DNA of 64,000 nt from contig CACOMD010000001.1 in the NCBI GenBank assembly GCA_902628235.1, positions 1-64,000 on the forward strand, given 5' to 3'. Below are positions 54,534 through 63,575 of the stretch, piece after piece (position 1 is the stretch's first letter; each line of letters begins with the position of its first letter). A program made the position numbers and the translations under genes. The stretch is from an uncultured Prochlorococcus sp. (GTDB lineage: Bacteria > Cyanobacteriota > Cyanobacteriia > PCC-6307 > Cyanobiaceae). Below the pieces are notes generated by a model that saw only the letters and a program-made list of their open reading frames with translations, had not been told where the DNA came from and made no database searches.

Positions 54534-57155
54534 TCAATTCTTTGCTTTCTTAGAGCTTTTTACCTTAGAATTTTTTTTTCTAGAGGCATTTGATTTTTTC
54601 TTTTTAAGGTAATCCCCATCTTTTAACTTTTCATTTATCAATTTCAATATGTCCTCAATTGATAATTTTTCTAAATCTGTTTCTTTTGGCAAAGAGATAT
54701 TTAATTTTCCATATTTAGCATACATTCCATATGGTCCATTCAAAATTTGAATATTTTCACTATAGCCTTCAGGCTTTCCATAGTCTTTTAAAACAGCTTT
54801 GCCGCCCCTTCCAAGTTTTGGCATAGCTAAAACTTCTATTGCCCTTTGTAAATCAACTTTAAAAACATCATCTTCCTTTTTTAAGGATCTATTCTCAGAA
54901 TCATTTTCATTTTTAATCCATCTTAAATATGGACCAAATCTACCCCTATCAGCTTCTACAATACCACCTTCGGGATGCTCACCTAAAAGCCTAGGTAAGC
55001 TAAGCAATTCTAGAGCTTGATCTAATGTAAGATCATCTGTTTTCAATTCTTTTGGCAATGACGCTCTTCTAGGTTTTTCATTATTATCTTCATTATTACC
55101 TAATTGCACATAAGGTCCATATGGTCCAAATCTTAAGAAAACTTTTTCACCAGTCTTTGGATCTTGGCCCAGATCTGAAGGTCCACTTAAAATCTGATTA
55201 ACCTTTTTTTCATCTAAATCACCTGGAATAATATCCATAGGCAAATTACCTTTTGCCTGAATTTCATTTCCAGAAGCGTCTAATCTTGTACCCTCAAGCC
55301 ATGGCCCATTTGATCCTATCCTTACAACACAAGGTAAATCATCAAAATCAACTTGCCTATAAGCTTTACCATCAATATTTCCTTCCGTTTTTTGAACTTT
55401 AATTTCTAGACCATTCTTACCTTTATAAAATGTTTCTAAATAAGGTAACCACTCCAAATTACCTGAAGATATTTCATCCAAAGAGGACTCCATTTTTGCA
55501 GTAAATGTAGTGTCAACCAAATCAGGAAAATGTTCTTCCAAAAGTGCAGTCACTGCAAAAGCAGTAAAAGTTGGTGCTAAAGAATTATTAGTAATCTGTG
55601 CATAACCTCTATCGACAATTGTTCCTATTATGCTTGCGTAAGTAGAGGGTCTCCCAATTCCCTCTTTTTCTAGAATTTTTACAAGCGCGGCCTCAGTATA
55701 CCTTGAAGGAGGTTTTGTTTCATGTGAGATTGCATCATTAGTAATCAAATCCAAGTTAGATCCAGGCACTAAATTTGGAAGTATAATTTCTTGTTGCTCA
55801 AGAGCGGCTCCTGGATCATCGCTACCCTCAACGTAAGCCCTAAAAAAGCCTGGGAAATCGATACTTTTGCCACTTGATTTAAAAATAGCTTTATCTGCAG
55901 AAATCTCTGCGTTAATCATTGTTAGCTTAGCCTCAGCCATTTGGCTGGCTACAGTTCTTTTCCAAATAAGATCATATAAAAATAAATCTCTTCCTGATAA
56001 TTCTGTTTCTTTAGGTGTTCTAAAGTTTTCTCCAGCAGGCCTTATCGCTTCATGTGCTTCTTGTGCATTAATTGCTTTTGAACTAAATTGACGAGGTTTA
56101 TCAGAAAGGTAATTTTTCCCATACTTTAATTGAACACAATTTCTTGCTGCTTTAATTGCTTGTTCAGATAAATGAACAGAATCAGTCCTCATATAGGTAA
56201 TAAAACCTCTTTCGTATAAGCCTTGTGCACATCTCATTGTCTCTCTTGCAGAAAGTCTTAATTTTCTATTGGCTTCTTGTTGCAAAGTACTTGTTGTAAA
56301 AGGAGGCACTGGTCTTCTAACAGATGGCTTTTTCTCTAACTTTTCCAATTTCCAATTAACTTTTGATAAGGATTGAACGAGTTTAGAGGCTTTAAATTCA
56401 TTTAAAATTATTGATTTATTTCCTTTTTTTAACTGCCCAGTCTTTTCATCAAAATCAGAACCATTAGCAACCTTTATCCCCTCCAAACTAAATAACTTGG
56501 CTTCAAAGGTTTTACCTTCACATATTAATTTTGCTTTTAAATCCCAGTAATAGGCTTTTTCAAATGACCTTCTTTCTCTTTCTCTTTTTACTAACAATCT
56601 TACAGAAACAGACTGAACTCTTCCTGCAGATAATCTAGGAGCAACTTTCTTCCACAAAAGGGGGGATAATTCATAACCAAATAACCTATCGAGTATTCTT
56701 CTTGTTTCTTGAGCTTGAACTAATTCCATATCAATATCCCTTGTTTGATCAAGAGCTTTATTAATAGCCTTTTTCGTTATTTCATGAAAAACCATTCTTC
56801 TAGTTGGTATTTTAGGTTTTAGAATTTGCATCAAATGCCAACTAATACTCTCACCTTCTCTATCTTCGTCAGTTGCAAGAAGTAATTTTGTAGCACCTTT
56901 CAATGCATTTTTTAGATCTTTTACAACTTTCTTTTTATCTTTTGGAACAACATAGAGAGGTTCAAAATCCTCGGTTGTGTTTACACCAATTCTTGACCAT
57001 TTTTCTTTTTTTAAAGATGCTGGTATTTCACCTGCTCCTTTAGGCAGATCTCTTACATGTCCCATTGAAGCTAATACTTCATAATTGGAGGGCAAAAATC
57101 TTCTTATGGTTTTTGCTTTAGTGGGACTTTCTACAATAACGAGTGTGTGTTCCAA
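54534..57155 (-). CDS. topA: DNA topoisomerase I
   Basis: A type IA topoisomerase that relaxes negative supercoils. The TOPRIM domain begins at VIVESPTKAKTIRRFLP, with the metal site in TDEDREGESISWH near residue 120. The catalytic tyrosine is in GFITYMRTDSVHLSE near 325. Past residue 600 the C-terminus holds repeat domains (RFGPYGPYVQLG, RGRFGPYLRW, LNGPYGMYAKYG) and a lysine-rich tail in place of Cys4 zinc fingers. The 873-residue length is normal for cyanobacteria. It starts with ATG. Confidence 0.96.
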   Translation of the reverse strand: MEHTLVIVESPTKAKTIRRFLPSNYEVLASMGHVRDLPKGAGEIPASLKKEKWSRIGVNTTEDFEPLYVVPKDKKKVVKDLKNALKGATKLLLATDEDREGESISWHLMQILKPKIPTRRMVFHEITKKAINKALDQTRDIDMELVQAQETRRILDRLFGYELSPLLWKKVAPRLSAGRVQSVSVRLLVKRERERRSFEKAYYWDLKAKLICEGKTFEAKLFSLEGIKVANGSDFDEKTGQLKKGNKSIILNEFKASKLVQSLSKVNWKLEKLEKKPSVRRPVPPFTTSTLQQEANRKLRLSARETMRCAQGLYERGFITYMRTDSVHLSEQAIKAARNCVQLKYGKNYLSDKPRQFSSKAINAQEAHEAIRPAGENFRTPKETELSGRDLFLYDLIWKRTVASQMAEAKLTMINAEISADKAIFKSSGKSIDFPGFFRAYVEGSDDPGAALEQQEIILPNLVPGSNLDLITNDAISHETKPPSRYTEAALVKILEKEGIGRPSTYASIIGTIVDRGYAQITNNSLAPTFTAFAVTALLEEHFPDLVDTTFTAKMESSLDEISSGNLEWLPYLETFYKGKNGLEIKVQKTEGNIDGKAYRQVDFDDLPCVVRIGSNGPWLEGTRLDASGNEIQAKGNLPMDIIPGDLDEKKVNQILSGPSDLGQDPKTGEKVFLRFGPYGPYVQLGNNEDNNEKPRRASLPKELKTDDLTLDQALELLSLPRLLGEHPEGGIVEADRGRFGPYLRWIKNENDSENRSLKKEDDVFKVDLQRAIEVLAMPKLGRGGKAVLKDYGKPEGYSENIQILNGPYGMYAKYGKLNISLPKETDLEKLSIEDILKLINEKLKDGDYLKKKKSNASRKKNSKVKSSKKAKN

Positions 57156-57238
57156 GGGAATTTCAATAAAATAGTTTTTTTATTCCTTAGGGCATAATAT
57201 GATTAATTGAGTCTTTTTCAAGCAAAACTTCTTGAGAA

Positions 57239-57267
57239 TTACAATTAACCCGCCCACAAATTATAAT
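57239..57267 (+). promoter_or_regulatory. Possible promoter for ndhB
   Basis: A perfect TATAAT (57262-57267) lies 50 bases before the ndhB GTG, with a weak TTACAA at 57239-57244 and a 17-base spacer. The 162-base gap between divergent topA and ndhB must also hold the topA promoter, which I cannot place. Confidence 0.4.
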
Positions 57268-57317
57268 CTAGATATTATTATCTATTACTAACTAAATCTA
57301 TTATTTTTTAAAAAAAA

Positions 57318-58844
57318 GTGCCTAACGAAATCCTTACTGCAAATTTAAATACACTAGCAATTATTCCTGAAGCTTTTATTTTGCTAGGAATCGTAGGTAC
57401 TCTTATTGTAGATCTTGCTGGAGAAAAAACTGCCTCTAGATTAGCACCAATAATATGTTACGGATCTATAAGTTCAGCTCTTTTGAGCATATCTTTGCAA
57501 TGGAACAATCCCGCAGGGAAGGCTTTTTTCGGTTCTTTTTACTCAGATAATCTTTCATTAGCATTTAGAGCTATTATTGCACTTTCAACATTGGTTTCTT
57601 TACTAATAAGTTGGAGATATACGGAGCAAAGTGGAAGCCCTATTGGTGAATTCGCAGCAATAGTTTTATCAGCCACACTGGGTGCCATGCTTTTATGTGG
57701 GTCTACAGACTTAATAAGTGTTTTTATCTCTTTAGAGACGCTTTCTGTAGCAAGCTACTTACTTTCGGGTTATTTAAAAAGAGATCCGAGAAGTTCAGAA
57801 GCAGCTTTAAAGTATCTTCTAGTAGGTTCTGCTGCTGCTGCAGTTTATTTGTACGGATCATCACTTTTATACGGACTAAGCGGCTCTACAAATCTGACCA
57901 CAATTGGTATAGAGATAATAAGCAAACCCTCTTTCATAACATCTATTTCCCTCGTCTTCGTATTATCTACAGTTGCTTTCAAAATTGCCGCTGTCCCTTT
58001 TCATCAATGGACACCTGACGTTTATGAGGGTTCGCCCACTCCAGTAGTTGCTTTTTTATCAGTAGGATCTAAAACTGCAGGATTTGCTTTTGCCATAAGA
58101 ATACTAACAACAACTTTTACTGCTTTTGATGATCAATGGAAGTTATTATTCACCATTTTAGCAATCTTAAGTATGGCTCTTGGAAATGTTGTAGCTTTAG
58201 CGCAAACTTCAATGAAACGAATGTTAGCTTACAGCTCAATTGGGCAAGCGGGCTTTGTAATGATTGGTATTGTTTCTGGAACGCAGGATGGACTTTCTGC
58301 TGCAGTACTATATTTGGCGGCATATCTATTCATGAATCTTGGAGCATTCTCATGTGTTATCCTATTTTCTTTAAAAACAGGATCTGATAAGATTTCTGAT
58401 TATTCAGGCCTGTACCAAAAAGATCCTTTAATAACTCTTGGATTAAGTATTTGTTTACTCTCTTTAGGAGGTTTACCTCCAATGTTAGGCTTTTTTGGAA
58501 AGATATACTTATTTTTTGCTGGATGGGCTAATCACCAATACGCCTTAGTAATTATTGGTCTTGTAACTTCTGTTATTTCCATATATTACTATATTTCAGT
58601 TATAAAAATGATGGTAGTAAAAGAGCCTCAAGAAGCTTCTGAAATTGTTAAATCTTATCCTGAAACTAACTGGAATATTGTTGGTTTACCTCCTTTAAGA
58701 ATTGCTTTATATACTTGTGTAGCCGTAACTGCATTAGGAGGAATATTATCTAATCCACTCTTTAAACTTGCGAATACAGCAGTAACTGCAACTCCTTCTC
58801 TTAATGAAATCTTATCTATGGCTTTTATTTATATTATTAATTAA
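57318..58844 (+). CDS. ndhB: NAD(P)H-quinone oxidoreductase subunit 2 (NdhB)
   Basis: NdhB is a proton-pumping membrane subunit of the NDH-1 complex used in respiration, cyclic electron flow and CO2 uptake. About 14 helices fill 508 residues. Signature parts are [67 protein letters not shown] and [15 protein letters not shown]. The conserved Glu/Lys residues of the antiporter-like fold are present in these segments. The start is GTG. An ABC ATPase gene begins one base after its stop. Confidence 0.96.
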   Translation: MPNEILTANLNTLAIIPEAFILLGIVGTLIVDLAGEKTASRLAPIICYGSISSALLSISLQWNNPAGKAFFGSFYSDNLSLAFRAIIALSTLVSLLISWRYTEQSGSPIGEFAAIVLSATLGAMLLCGSTDLISVFISLETLSVASYLLSGYLKRDPRSSEAALKYLLVGSAAAAVYLYGSSLLYGLSGSTNLTTIGIEIISKPSFITSISLVFVLSTVAFKIAAVPFHQWTPDVYEGSPTPVVAFLSVGSKTAGFAFAIRILTTTFTAFDDQWKLLFTILAILSMALGNVVALAQTSMKRMLAYSSIGQAGFVMIGIVSGTQDGLSAAVLYLAAYLFMNLGAFSCVILFSLKTGSDKISDYSGLYQKDPLITLGLSICLLSLGGLPPMLGFFGKIYLFFAGWANHQYALVIIGLVTSVISIYYYISVIKMMVVKEPQEASEIVKSYPETNWNIVGLPPLRIALYTCVAVTALGGILSNPLFKLANTAVTATPSLNEILSMAFIYIIN

Positions 58845-58845
58845 A

Positions 58846-59538
58846 ATGAGTATAGTCGCTTCGCTTAACAAAGTCTCAAAAACTTATGGCAAGGATAATT
58901 TAGTTGTAAAAGCTTTAGATAATATAAGTTTAGATATAATTAAAGGTGATTATTTAGCCGTTATGGGAGCCAGCGGCTCAGGTAAAAGTACCGCAATGAA
59001 TATTTTAGGATGTCTTGATCGTCCTACTCAAGGTAAATATATGCTTAATGGATCAGCAGTTGAAAATTTATCTGACGATGAATTAGCAGACTTAAGAAAC
59101 AAAAATCTTGGTTTTGTTTTCCAACAGTTTCATTTACTATCGGACGCGACCGCATTAGAGAATGTTATGCTTCCTATGATTTATGCAGGAATTGATACTA
59201 AAGAGAGAGAGAAAAAAGCTAAGCAAGCTTTAAGTGAAGTAGGTCTTAACGAAAGAATAAATAATAGACCTAATCAACTATCTGGAGGTCAACAACAAAG
59301 GGTAGCAATCGCGAGAGCGATAATTAATAAACCTTCACTTTTATTAGCTGATGAACCAACAGGGGCACTGGATTCTAAAACAACTGAGGATGTTCTAGAT
59401 TTATTTGATAAATTACATCAATCAGGAATTACTATAGTCTTAGTTACTCATGAGGATGAAGTAGCTAGTCGCGCTAAAAAAATTGCTAGATTTAAAGATG
59501 GAAAGATTATTGAAATAAAAAATCAATTAAATATTTAA
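58846..59538 (+). CDS. ABC transporter ATP-binding protein (LolD/MacB/DevA type)
   Basis: A 230-residue ABC ATPase from ATG 58846; the track start at 58804 lies inside ndhB. Walker A is MGASGSGKSTAMNILGCLD, the signature NQLSGGQQQRVAIARA, Walker B LLLADEPTGALDSKTTED. The LDRPTQG and QQFHLL segments point to the MacB/LolD/DevA group that works with a FtsX-fold permease; no such permease lies adjacent. It may act in lipid, peptide or lipoprotein export. It overlaps convergent birA by 12 bases. Confidence 0.88.
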   Translation: MSIVASLNKVSKTYGKDNLVVKALDNISLDIIKGDYLAVMGASGSGKSTAMNILGCLDRPTQGKYMLNGSAVENLSDDELADLRNKNLGFVFQQFHLLSDATALENVMLPMIYAGIDTKEREKKAKQALSEVGLNERINNRPNQLSGGQQQRVAIARAIINKPSLLLADEPTGALDSKTTEDVLDLFDKLHQSGITIVLVTHEDEVASRAKKIARFKDGKIIEIKNQLNI

Positions 59539-60276
59539 TTTTAAAGTTTTTTGATGATCATGATTAAATATTATTAAGCTCCCCATCTCATCTATTTTAT
59601 TAATTTTCCACAAATTATCATAACCGCTTGGTAAGCAATTCTTATTTAAAAACTTATTAGCACCATATATAATTTTCTTTTTATTTTTATTGTGCAAAAT
59701 TGCCTTGTTTAAAACTTTCAAAATTTTAGAAGACCAATAGGATTCAGATAGATTTTTTTTTCTAATAATATTTGAAAGAGATATACCCTCATCTGGAGTA
59801 AAATTATTTAAATTCATGCCAATTCCAATTTTTGCATAAAGTACTTCATTACCCCTTGTTATTAATTTTGGCAAAAATCCTAATAATTTCTTTGAACCAT
59901 AAAAAATATCATTAGGCCACTTTATCTTGACCTCTATAGATTTTTTATAAAACATCTCACATATGAAAAAGGCTATTGAAATTGGAAAAATATTAGTAGA
60001 AAAATCTTTCGAAAATATTGGATATGCTGCACTAAGCCATATACCTCCTTGGGGCGAAATCCATTTTCTTCCATTCTGTCCAACCCCATTTGATTGCTTT
60101 CTTGAGAAGATAGCAATAGGTTGGAATTTTTTTAATTTATTTTTTTTTAGATATTTATTAAGCTCTATTTCAGTACTAGAACATTGATATTTATACATCA
60201 ATTTCCAATTTGGAAAATTATTCAAGCCATTTTTATAAAAAAATGATGTTTTTGCTGAAGAACCAATAACTTTCAC
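59527..60276 (-). CDS. birA: Biotin-acetyl-CoA carboxylase ligase
   Basis: BirA attaches biotin to the carboxyl carrier protein of acetyl-CoA carboxylase. The catalytic domain is shown by FSRKQSNGVGQNGRKWISPQ near residue 60, IKWPNDIFYGSKKLLGFLP near 118 and KIGIGMNLNN. At 249 residues there is no N-terminal DNA-binding domain, so it is an enzyme but not a repressor. The start is GTG. It is divergent from the DciA-like gene by 98 bases. Confidence 0.9.
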   Translation of the reverse strand: MKVIGSSAKTSFFYKNGLNNFPNWKLMYKYQCSSTEIELNKYLKKNKLKKFQPIAIFSRKQSNGVGQNGRKWISPQGGIWLSAAYPIFSKDFSTNIFPISIAFFICEMFYKKSIEVKIKWPNDIFYGSKKLLGFLPKLITRGNEVLYAKIGIGMNLNNFTPDEGISLSNIIRKKNLSESYWSSKILKVLNKAILHNKNKKKIIYGANKFLNKNCLPSGYDNLWKINKIDEMGSLIIFNHDHQKTLKLNI

Positions 60277-60374
60277 AAACTTTTAATAATCAAATGAGTT
60301 CTAAATACTTATTATTAATAAGTAATTCCAGTCTCTGTAATTATACATAATCTAAATTCATCTCTTTAAGGAAA

Positions 60375-60833
60375 TTGTTACAAAGAAATCCTGAAGCTTT
60401 AAATAATTGTCTTATAAAATTTAGGAAATCTTGGTCTGATTTTGATAAATTGCTTAATTTAAAAAGTGATTGGGACAAAGTTGTTGGTAAAGAATTATCT
60501 AAAGAATGCCAACCGTTAAAAATTGAAAATAATACTTTAACCATTGTTGCTAATCATCCACAATGGAGACAAGCATTAATCTATAACAAACACAAATTAA
60601 AAGAATCAATTTTAAAATTAGGCATAAATTTAAAAAATATACGTATAGTTCAAAATTATGAAGATGAATCAAATAAAGATAAAATTTCAAATAATAAATT
60701 AATATGGGAAAATCATCCTAGTAGGGTCAAAAATCAACAAATACAAAATTGCAAGGTATGCGGGAGACCAACTCCATTAAGGGAAATTGAGAGATGGGGC
60801 AAATGTACTTTTTGCTGGAGAGAAACTATTTAG
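60375..60833 (+). CDS. DUF721/DciA-like protein with C-terminal zinc ribbon
   Basis: The DUF721 domain fills residues 1-95 (NNCLIKFRKSWSDFDKL, WDKVVGKELSKECQPLKIENN, NHPQWRQALIYNKHKLKESIL). In other bacteria DUF721 proteins (DciA) are helicase operators that load DnaB. A Cys4 motif CKVCGRPTPLREIERWGKCTFCWRETI at the end probably binds zinc and is not part of the classical short DciA. The 152-residue length and TTG start are as read. The menG gene ends five bases away on the other strand. Confidence 0.78.
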   Translation: MLQRNPEALNNCLIKFRKSWSDFDKLLNLKSDWDKVVGKELSKECQPLKIENNTLTIVANHPQWRQALIYNKHKLKESILKLGINLKNIRIVQNYEDESNKDKISNNKLIWENHPSRVKNQQIQNCKVCGRPTPLREIERWGKCTFCWRETI

Positions 60834-60837
60834 ATCT

Positions 60838-61539
60838 TTATTTTTTCAAAAGAAATATACCCATCTGTTCACCAAATAAAGTTATGTATTTTACTTCTCT
60901 AAATCCAATTTGCTTTGCTAGATAAATTAATTTTGTACCTTTTGGAAACTCCTTTATGCTTTTTTCAATATAACTATATTCTTCCTTTAAATTAAATAAA
61001 CTAGATATTGGTACAACTATAAAACGCAAATATAGTTTCTGAAATATTGAAGAAAGAGAATTTTCTTTAGAATGATTAAAATCTAAGAATCCTGCTCTGC
61101 CATTATCTTTTAAAAGCAGAAAAACCTTTTGAATACCATCTTCTACATTTTTTAAATTTCTTAAGCCAAATGACATACAAATACCGTCAAATTTCCTTGA
61201 TTTTGCATCTAAATCAAAAATATCTTTTTTTTTCCAATAAATATTAGTATCTCCTAAATTATTTGACTTTTTTTGTGCAATTTTCAAAAGTTTTTCTGAT
61301 ATATCAATTCCAAATACCTTACCCCTCGGAGTAACTAATTTATTTAATAGAAATGTCATATCTCCTGTTCCACAACATAAATCAGCCCATTCCTCTCCAT
61401 TTTTTGGCTTTAATAAACTAATTAATTTCCTTTTCCATAAAAAATGTAATCCTAGACTGAATAAATTATTAAAGAAATCATATTTATATGAAACGTTATC
61501 AAAAATATTATTAATGTATTTTGAATTTTTATAAATCAT
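60838..61539 (-). CDS. menG: Demethylphylloquinone/demethylmenaquinone methyltransferase (MenG/UbiE)
   Basis: A SAM-dependent methyltransferase, probably making phylloquinone for photosystem I. The UbiE family motif YDFFNNLFSLGLHFLWKRKL precedes the SAM site EEWADLCCGTGDMTFLL at about residue 50, followed by VFGIDISEKLLKIAQ and ICMSFGLRNLKNVEDGI. At 233 residues it is full length. It lies 25 bases downstream of hisF on the same strand. Phylloquinone rather than ubiquinone is inferred from the organism. Confidence 0.9.
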   Translation of the reverse strand: MIYKNSKYINNIFDNVSYKYDFFNNLFSLGLHFLWKRKLISLLKPKNGEEWADLCCGTGDMTFLLNKLVTPRGKVFGIDISEKLLKIAQKKSNNLGDTNIYWKKKDIFDLDAKSRKFDGICMSFGLRNLKNVEDGIQKVFLLLKDNGRAGFLDFNHSKENSLSSIFQKLYLRFIVVPISSLFNLKEEYSYIEKSIKEFPKGTKLIYLAKQIGFREVKYITLFGEQMGIFLLKK

Positions 61540-61564
61540 TTGAAAATATTATCTTAAAAGTCAT

Positions 61565-62335
61565 TTATTCATTTGGTCTTATTAATAGATTTTTTTCTAT
61601 TAAGTAAGACTTAATTTCTTTAATAGTTAATATTTTATCGTGCAACAAAGAGGCCAAAAGAGCAGCAGATGCCCCACCTTCAGTAAATACTTCATATATA
61701 TCATTTAAAGAGCCTGCTCCGCCTGATGCGATAACAGGTATGTTGACTGATTCAGAAACACTCTTGTTCAATTCCAAATCATACCCTTTTTGTGTACCAT
61801 CTCCATCCATAGAGGTTAATAATATTTCACCTGCCCCTAATTCTTCAACCTTTTTAGACCAACTAATTACATCAATACCTGTATTAATCCTACCTCCGTT
61901 AATATAGACTTCCCATTTATTATCTTGATTAATTTTCTTTCTAGCATCAATAGCGATAACGATACATTGACTGCCAAATTTTTTGGAACTATCCTTTATT
62001 AAGTCTGGATTACTTACTGCAGAGGAATTTAAGCTAACTTTATCTGCCCCTGCTCTTAATAGATCATTAATAGATTCAATTGACCTTATTCCACCACCCA
62101 CTGTAAAGGGTATTTTAACAGTTTTGGCTGTCCTTGAAACAAGATCTATTAAAGTCTTTCTATTCTCAAAAGTTGCCTTAATATCCAAAAAGACTAGCTC
62201 ATCAGCTCCCTCATCTGAATATAAACATGCTAGTTCAACAGGATCACCAGCATCTCTAAGATTTATGAAATTGACACCCTTAACAACTCGACCATTGGCA
62301 ACATCAAGGCAGGGTATTAAACGAAGAGCAACCAT
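61565..62335 (-). CDS. hisF: Imidazole glycerol phosphate synthase subunit HisF
   Basis: HisF is the TIM-barrel cyclase of histidine synthesis, which uses ammonia from His[20 protein letters not shown] carries the catalytic Asp11, and [11 protein letters not shown] the second catalytic Asp. [22 protein letters not shown] and [10 protein letters not shown] are the phosphate-binding loops. 256 residues, ATG start. No other his gene is adjacent. The paralog HisA has a different motif set. Confidence 0.96.
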   Translation of the reverse strand: MVALRLIPCLDVANGRVVKGVNFINLRDAGDPVELACLYSDEGADELVFLDIKATFENRKTLIDLVSRTAKTVKIPFTVGGGIRSIESINDLLRAGADKVSLNSSAVSNPDLIKDSSKKFGSQCIVIAIDARKKINQDNKWEVYINGGRINTGIDVISWSKKVEELGAGEILLTSMDGDGTQKGYDLELNKSVSESVNIPVIASGGAGSLNDIYEVFTEGGASAALLASLLHDKILTIKEIKSYLIEKNLLIRPNE

Positions 62336-62395
62336 TTTAAAAAAAATTGTCCAAATGCTGTTAATCTTGCATAATAGCTTCTATTTTAAACTGTT

Positions 62396-62620
62396 ATGGC
62401 CAACACAAAATTATTACCAAAAATTGGAAGTAAAGTAAAAATCAATTTTGAAAAAGTTAAAGATCGATTACCGACAAAACTTGTACAACAAATTGATACT
62501 AATCCTAAAGCAGTGATAATAGGGTATAAAATGACTGATGGAAGAAGCATTGGTTTGATCCTAAAATTTGATTCTGGACAAGAAAATTGGTTTTTCCCTG
62601 AAGAAATCGAACGAGGTTAA
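62396..62620 (+). CDS. DUF2862-type small protein
   Basis: A 74-residue protein. KLLPKIGSKVKINFEKVKDRLP, VIIGYKMTDGRSIGLILKFDSGQ and NWFFPEEIE match a small cyanobacterial DUF2862-type SH3-like fold, as I recall it. The function is unknown. The stop lies six bases before the chlG GTG, so it is probably in one transcript with chlG and could relate to chlorophyll synthesis. Confidence 0.78.
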   Translation: MANTKLLPKIGSKVKINFEKVKDRLPTKLVQQIDTNPKAVIIGYKMTDGRSIGLILKFDSGQENWFFPEEIERG

Positions 62621-62626
62621 TTTTAA

Positions 62627-63574
62627 GTGAATGATCCAAAACAATTATTAGGAATCAAAGGCGCATCTGAGACTTCTAGTTTATGGAAACTCAGAATACA
62701 ATTAATGAAGCCAATAACTTGGATTCCTTTAATATGGGGAGTAATTTGTGGCGCAGCAGCAAGTGGAAATTTTGTATGGACGATTAATAATGTTTTTGCA
62801 TCAATGGCATGTATGTTAATGAGTGGACCATTACTTGCAGGATATACACAAACAATTAATGATTTTTTTGATAGAGAAATAGATGCCATTAATGAACCCA
62901 ATAGGCCAATTCCTTCTGGTGCAATATCAATTAAACAAGTGAAATTGCAAATCTGGGTTTTACTAATTTTAGGATTAATTGTTGCATATTTGTTAGATAT
63001 GTATGCGCATCATACTTTTCCCTCTGTATTTCTTTTAGCTCTAGGAGGATCTTTTGTAAGTTATATTTATTCTGCTCCTCCGCTAAAACTAAAACAAAAT
63101 GGATGGTTAGGTAATTATGCATTAGGAGCTTCATATATCGCTTTACCTTGGTGGGCAGGTCAAGCTCTATTTGGGAAATTAACAATCATAACTGCTTTAT
63201 TAACTCTCGCTTATAGTCTTTCTGGATTAGGTATTGCCGTCATAAATGATTTTAAAAGTGTAGAAGGAGACTCAAAATTAGGATTAAATTCTTTGCCAGT
63301 AATTTTTGGGATTAAAAATGCCAGCAGAATAAGTGCCGGTCTAATTGATATATTTCAGCTAGCGATGGTAGGAGTACTTATAATTATTGGTCAACATTTA
63401 GCATCAGTAATTTTAGTTTTATTAATTATTCCCCAAATAACATTCCAAGAAATGTGGTTATTAAGAGATCCTCTTAAATTTGATGTAAAATATCAAGCAA
63501 GCGCACAACCATTTTTAATTACTGGAATGCTAGTAACTGCATTGGCTATTGGACATAGTTTTCTAGTAGCCTAA
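62627..63574 (+). CDS. chlG: Chlorophyll synthase
   Basis: ChlG attaches phytyl or geranylgeranyl to chlorophyllide, the last step of chlorophyll synthesis, in thylakoid membranes. The UbiA-type prenyl motif is YTQTINDFFDREIDAINEPNRPIPSGAIS near residue 85. LSGLGIAVINDFKSVEGDSKLGLNSLPV is the second Asp motif. Nine helices in 315 residues. The start is GTG. The next gene (class A PBP) starts one base later. Confidence 0.95.
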   Translation: MNDPKQLLGIKGASETSSLWKLRIQLMKPITWIPLIWGVICGAAASGNFVWTINNVFASMACMLMSGPLLAGYTQTINDFFDREIDAINEPNRPIPSGAISIKQVKLQIWVLLILGLIVAYLLDMYAHHTFPSVFLLALGGSFVSYIYSAPPLKLKQNGWLGNYALGASYIALPWWAGQALFGKLTIITALLTLAYSLSGLGIAVINDFKSVEGDSKLGLNSLPVIFGIKNASRISAGLIDIFQLAMVGVLIIIGQHLASVILVLLIIPQITFQEMWLLRDPLKFDVKYQASAQPFLITGMLVTALAIGHSFLVA

Positions 63575-63575
63575 A

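Noticed and set aside
57695-58018. 107-aa ORF within ndhB
   Set aside because: Shifted-frame shadow of ndhB with no independent support.
61983-62438. 151-aa plus-strand ORF
   Set aside because: Antisense to hisF and overlapping the DUF2862 gene; no recognisable domain.
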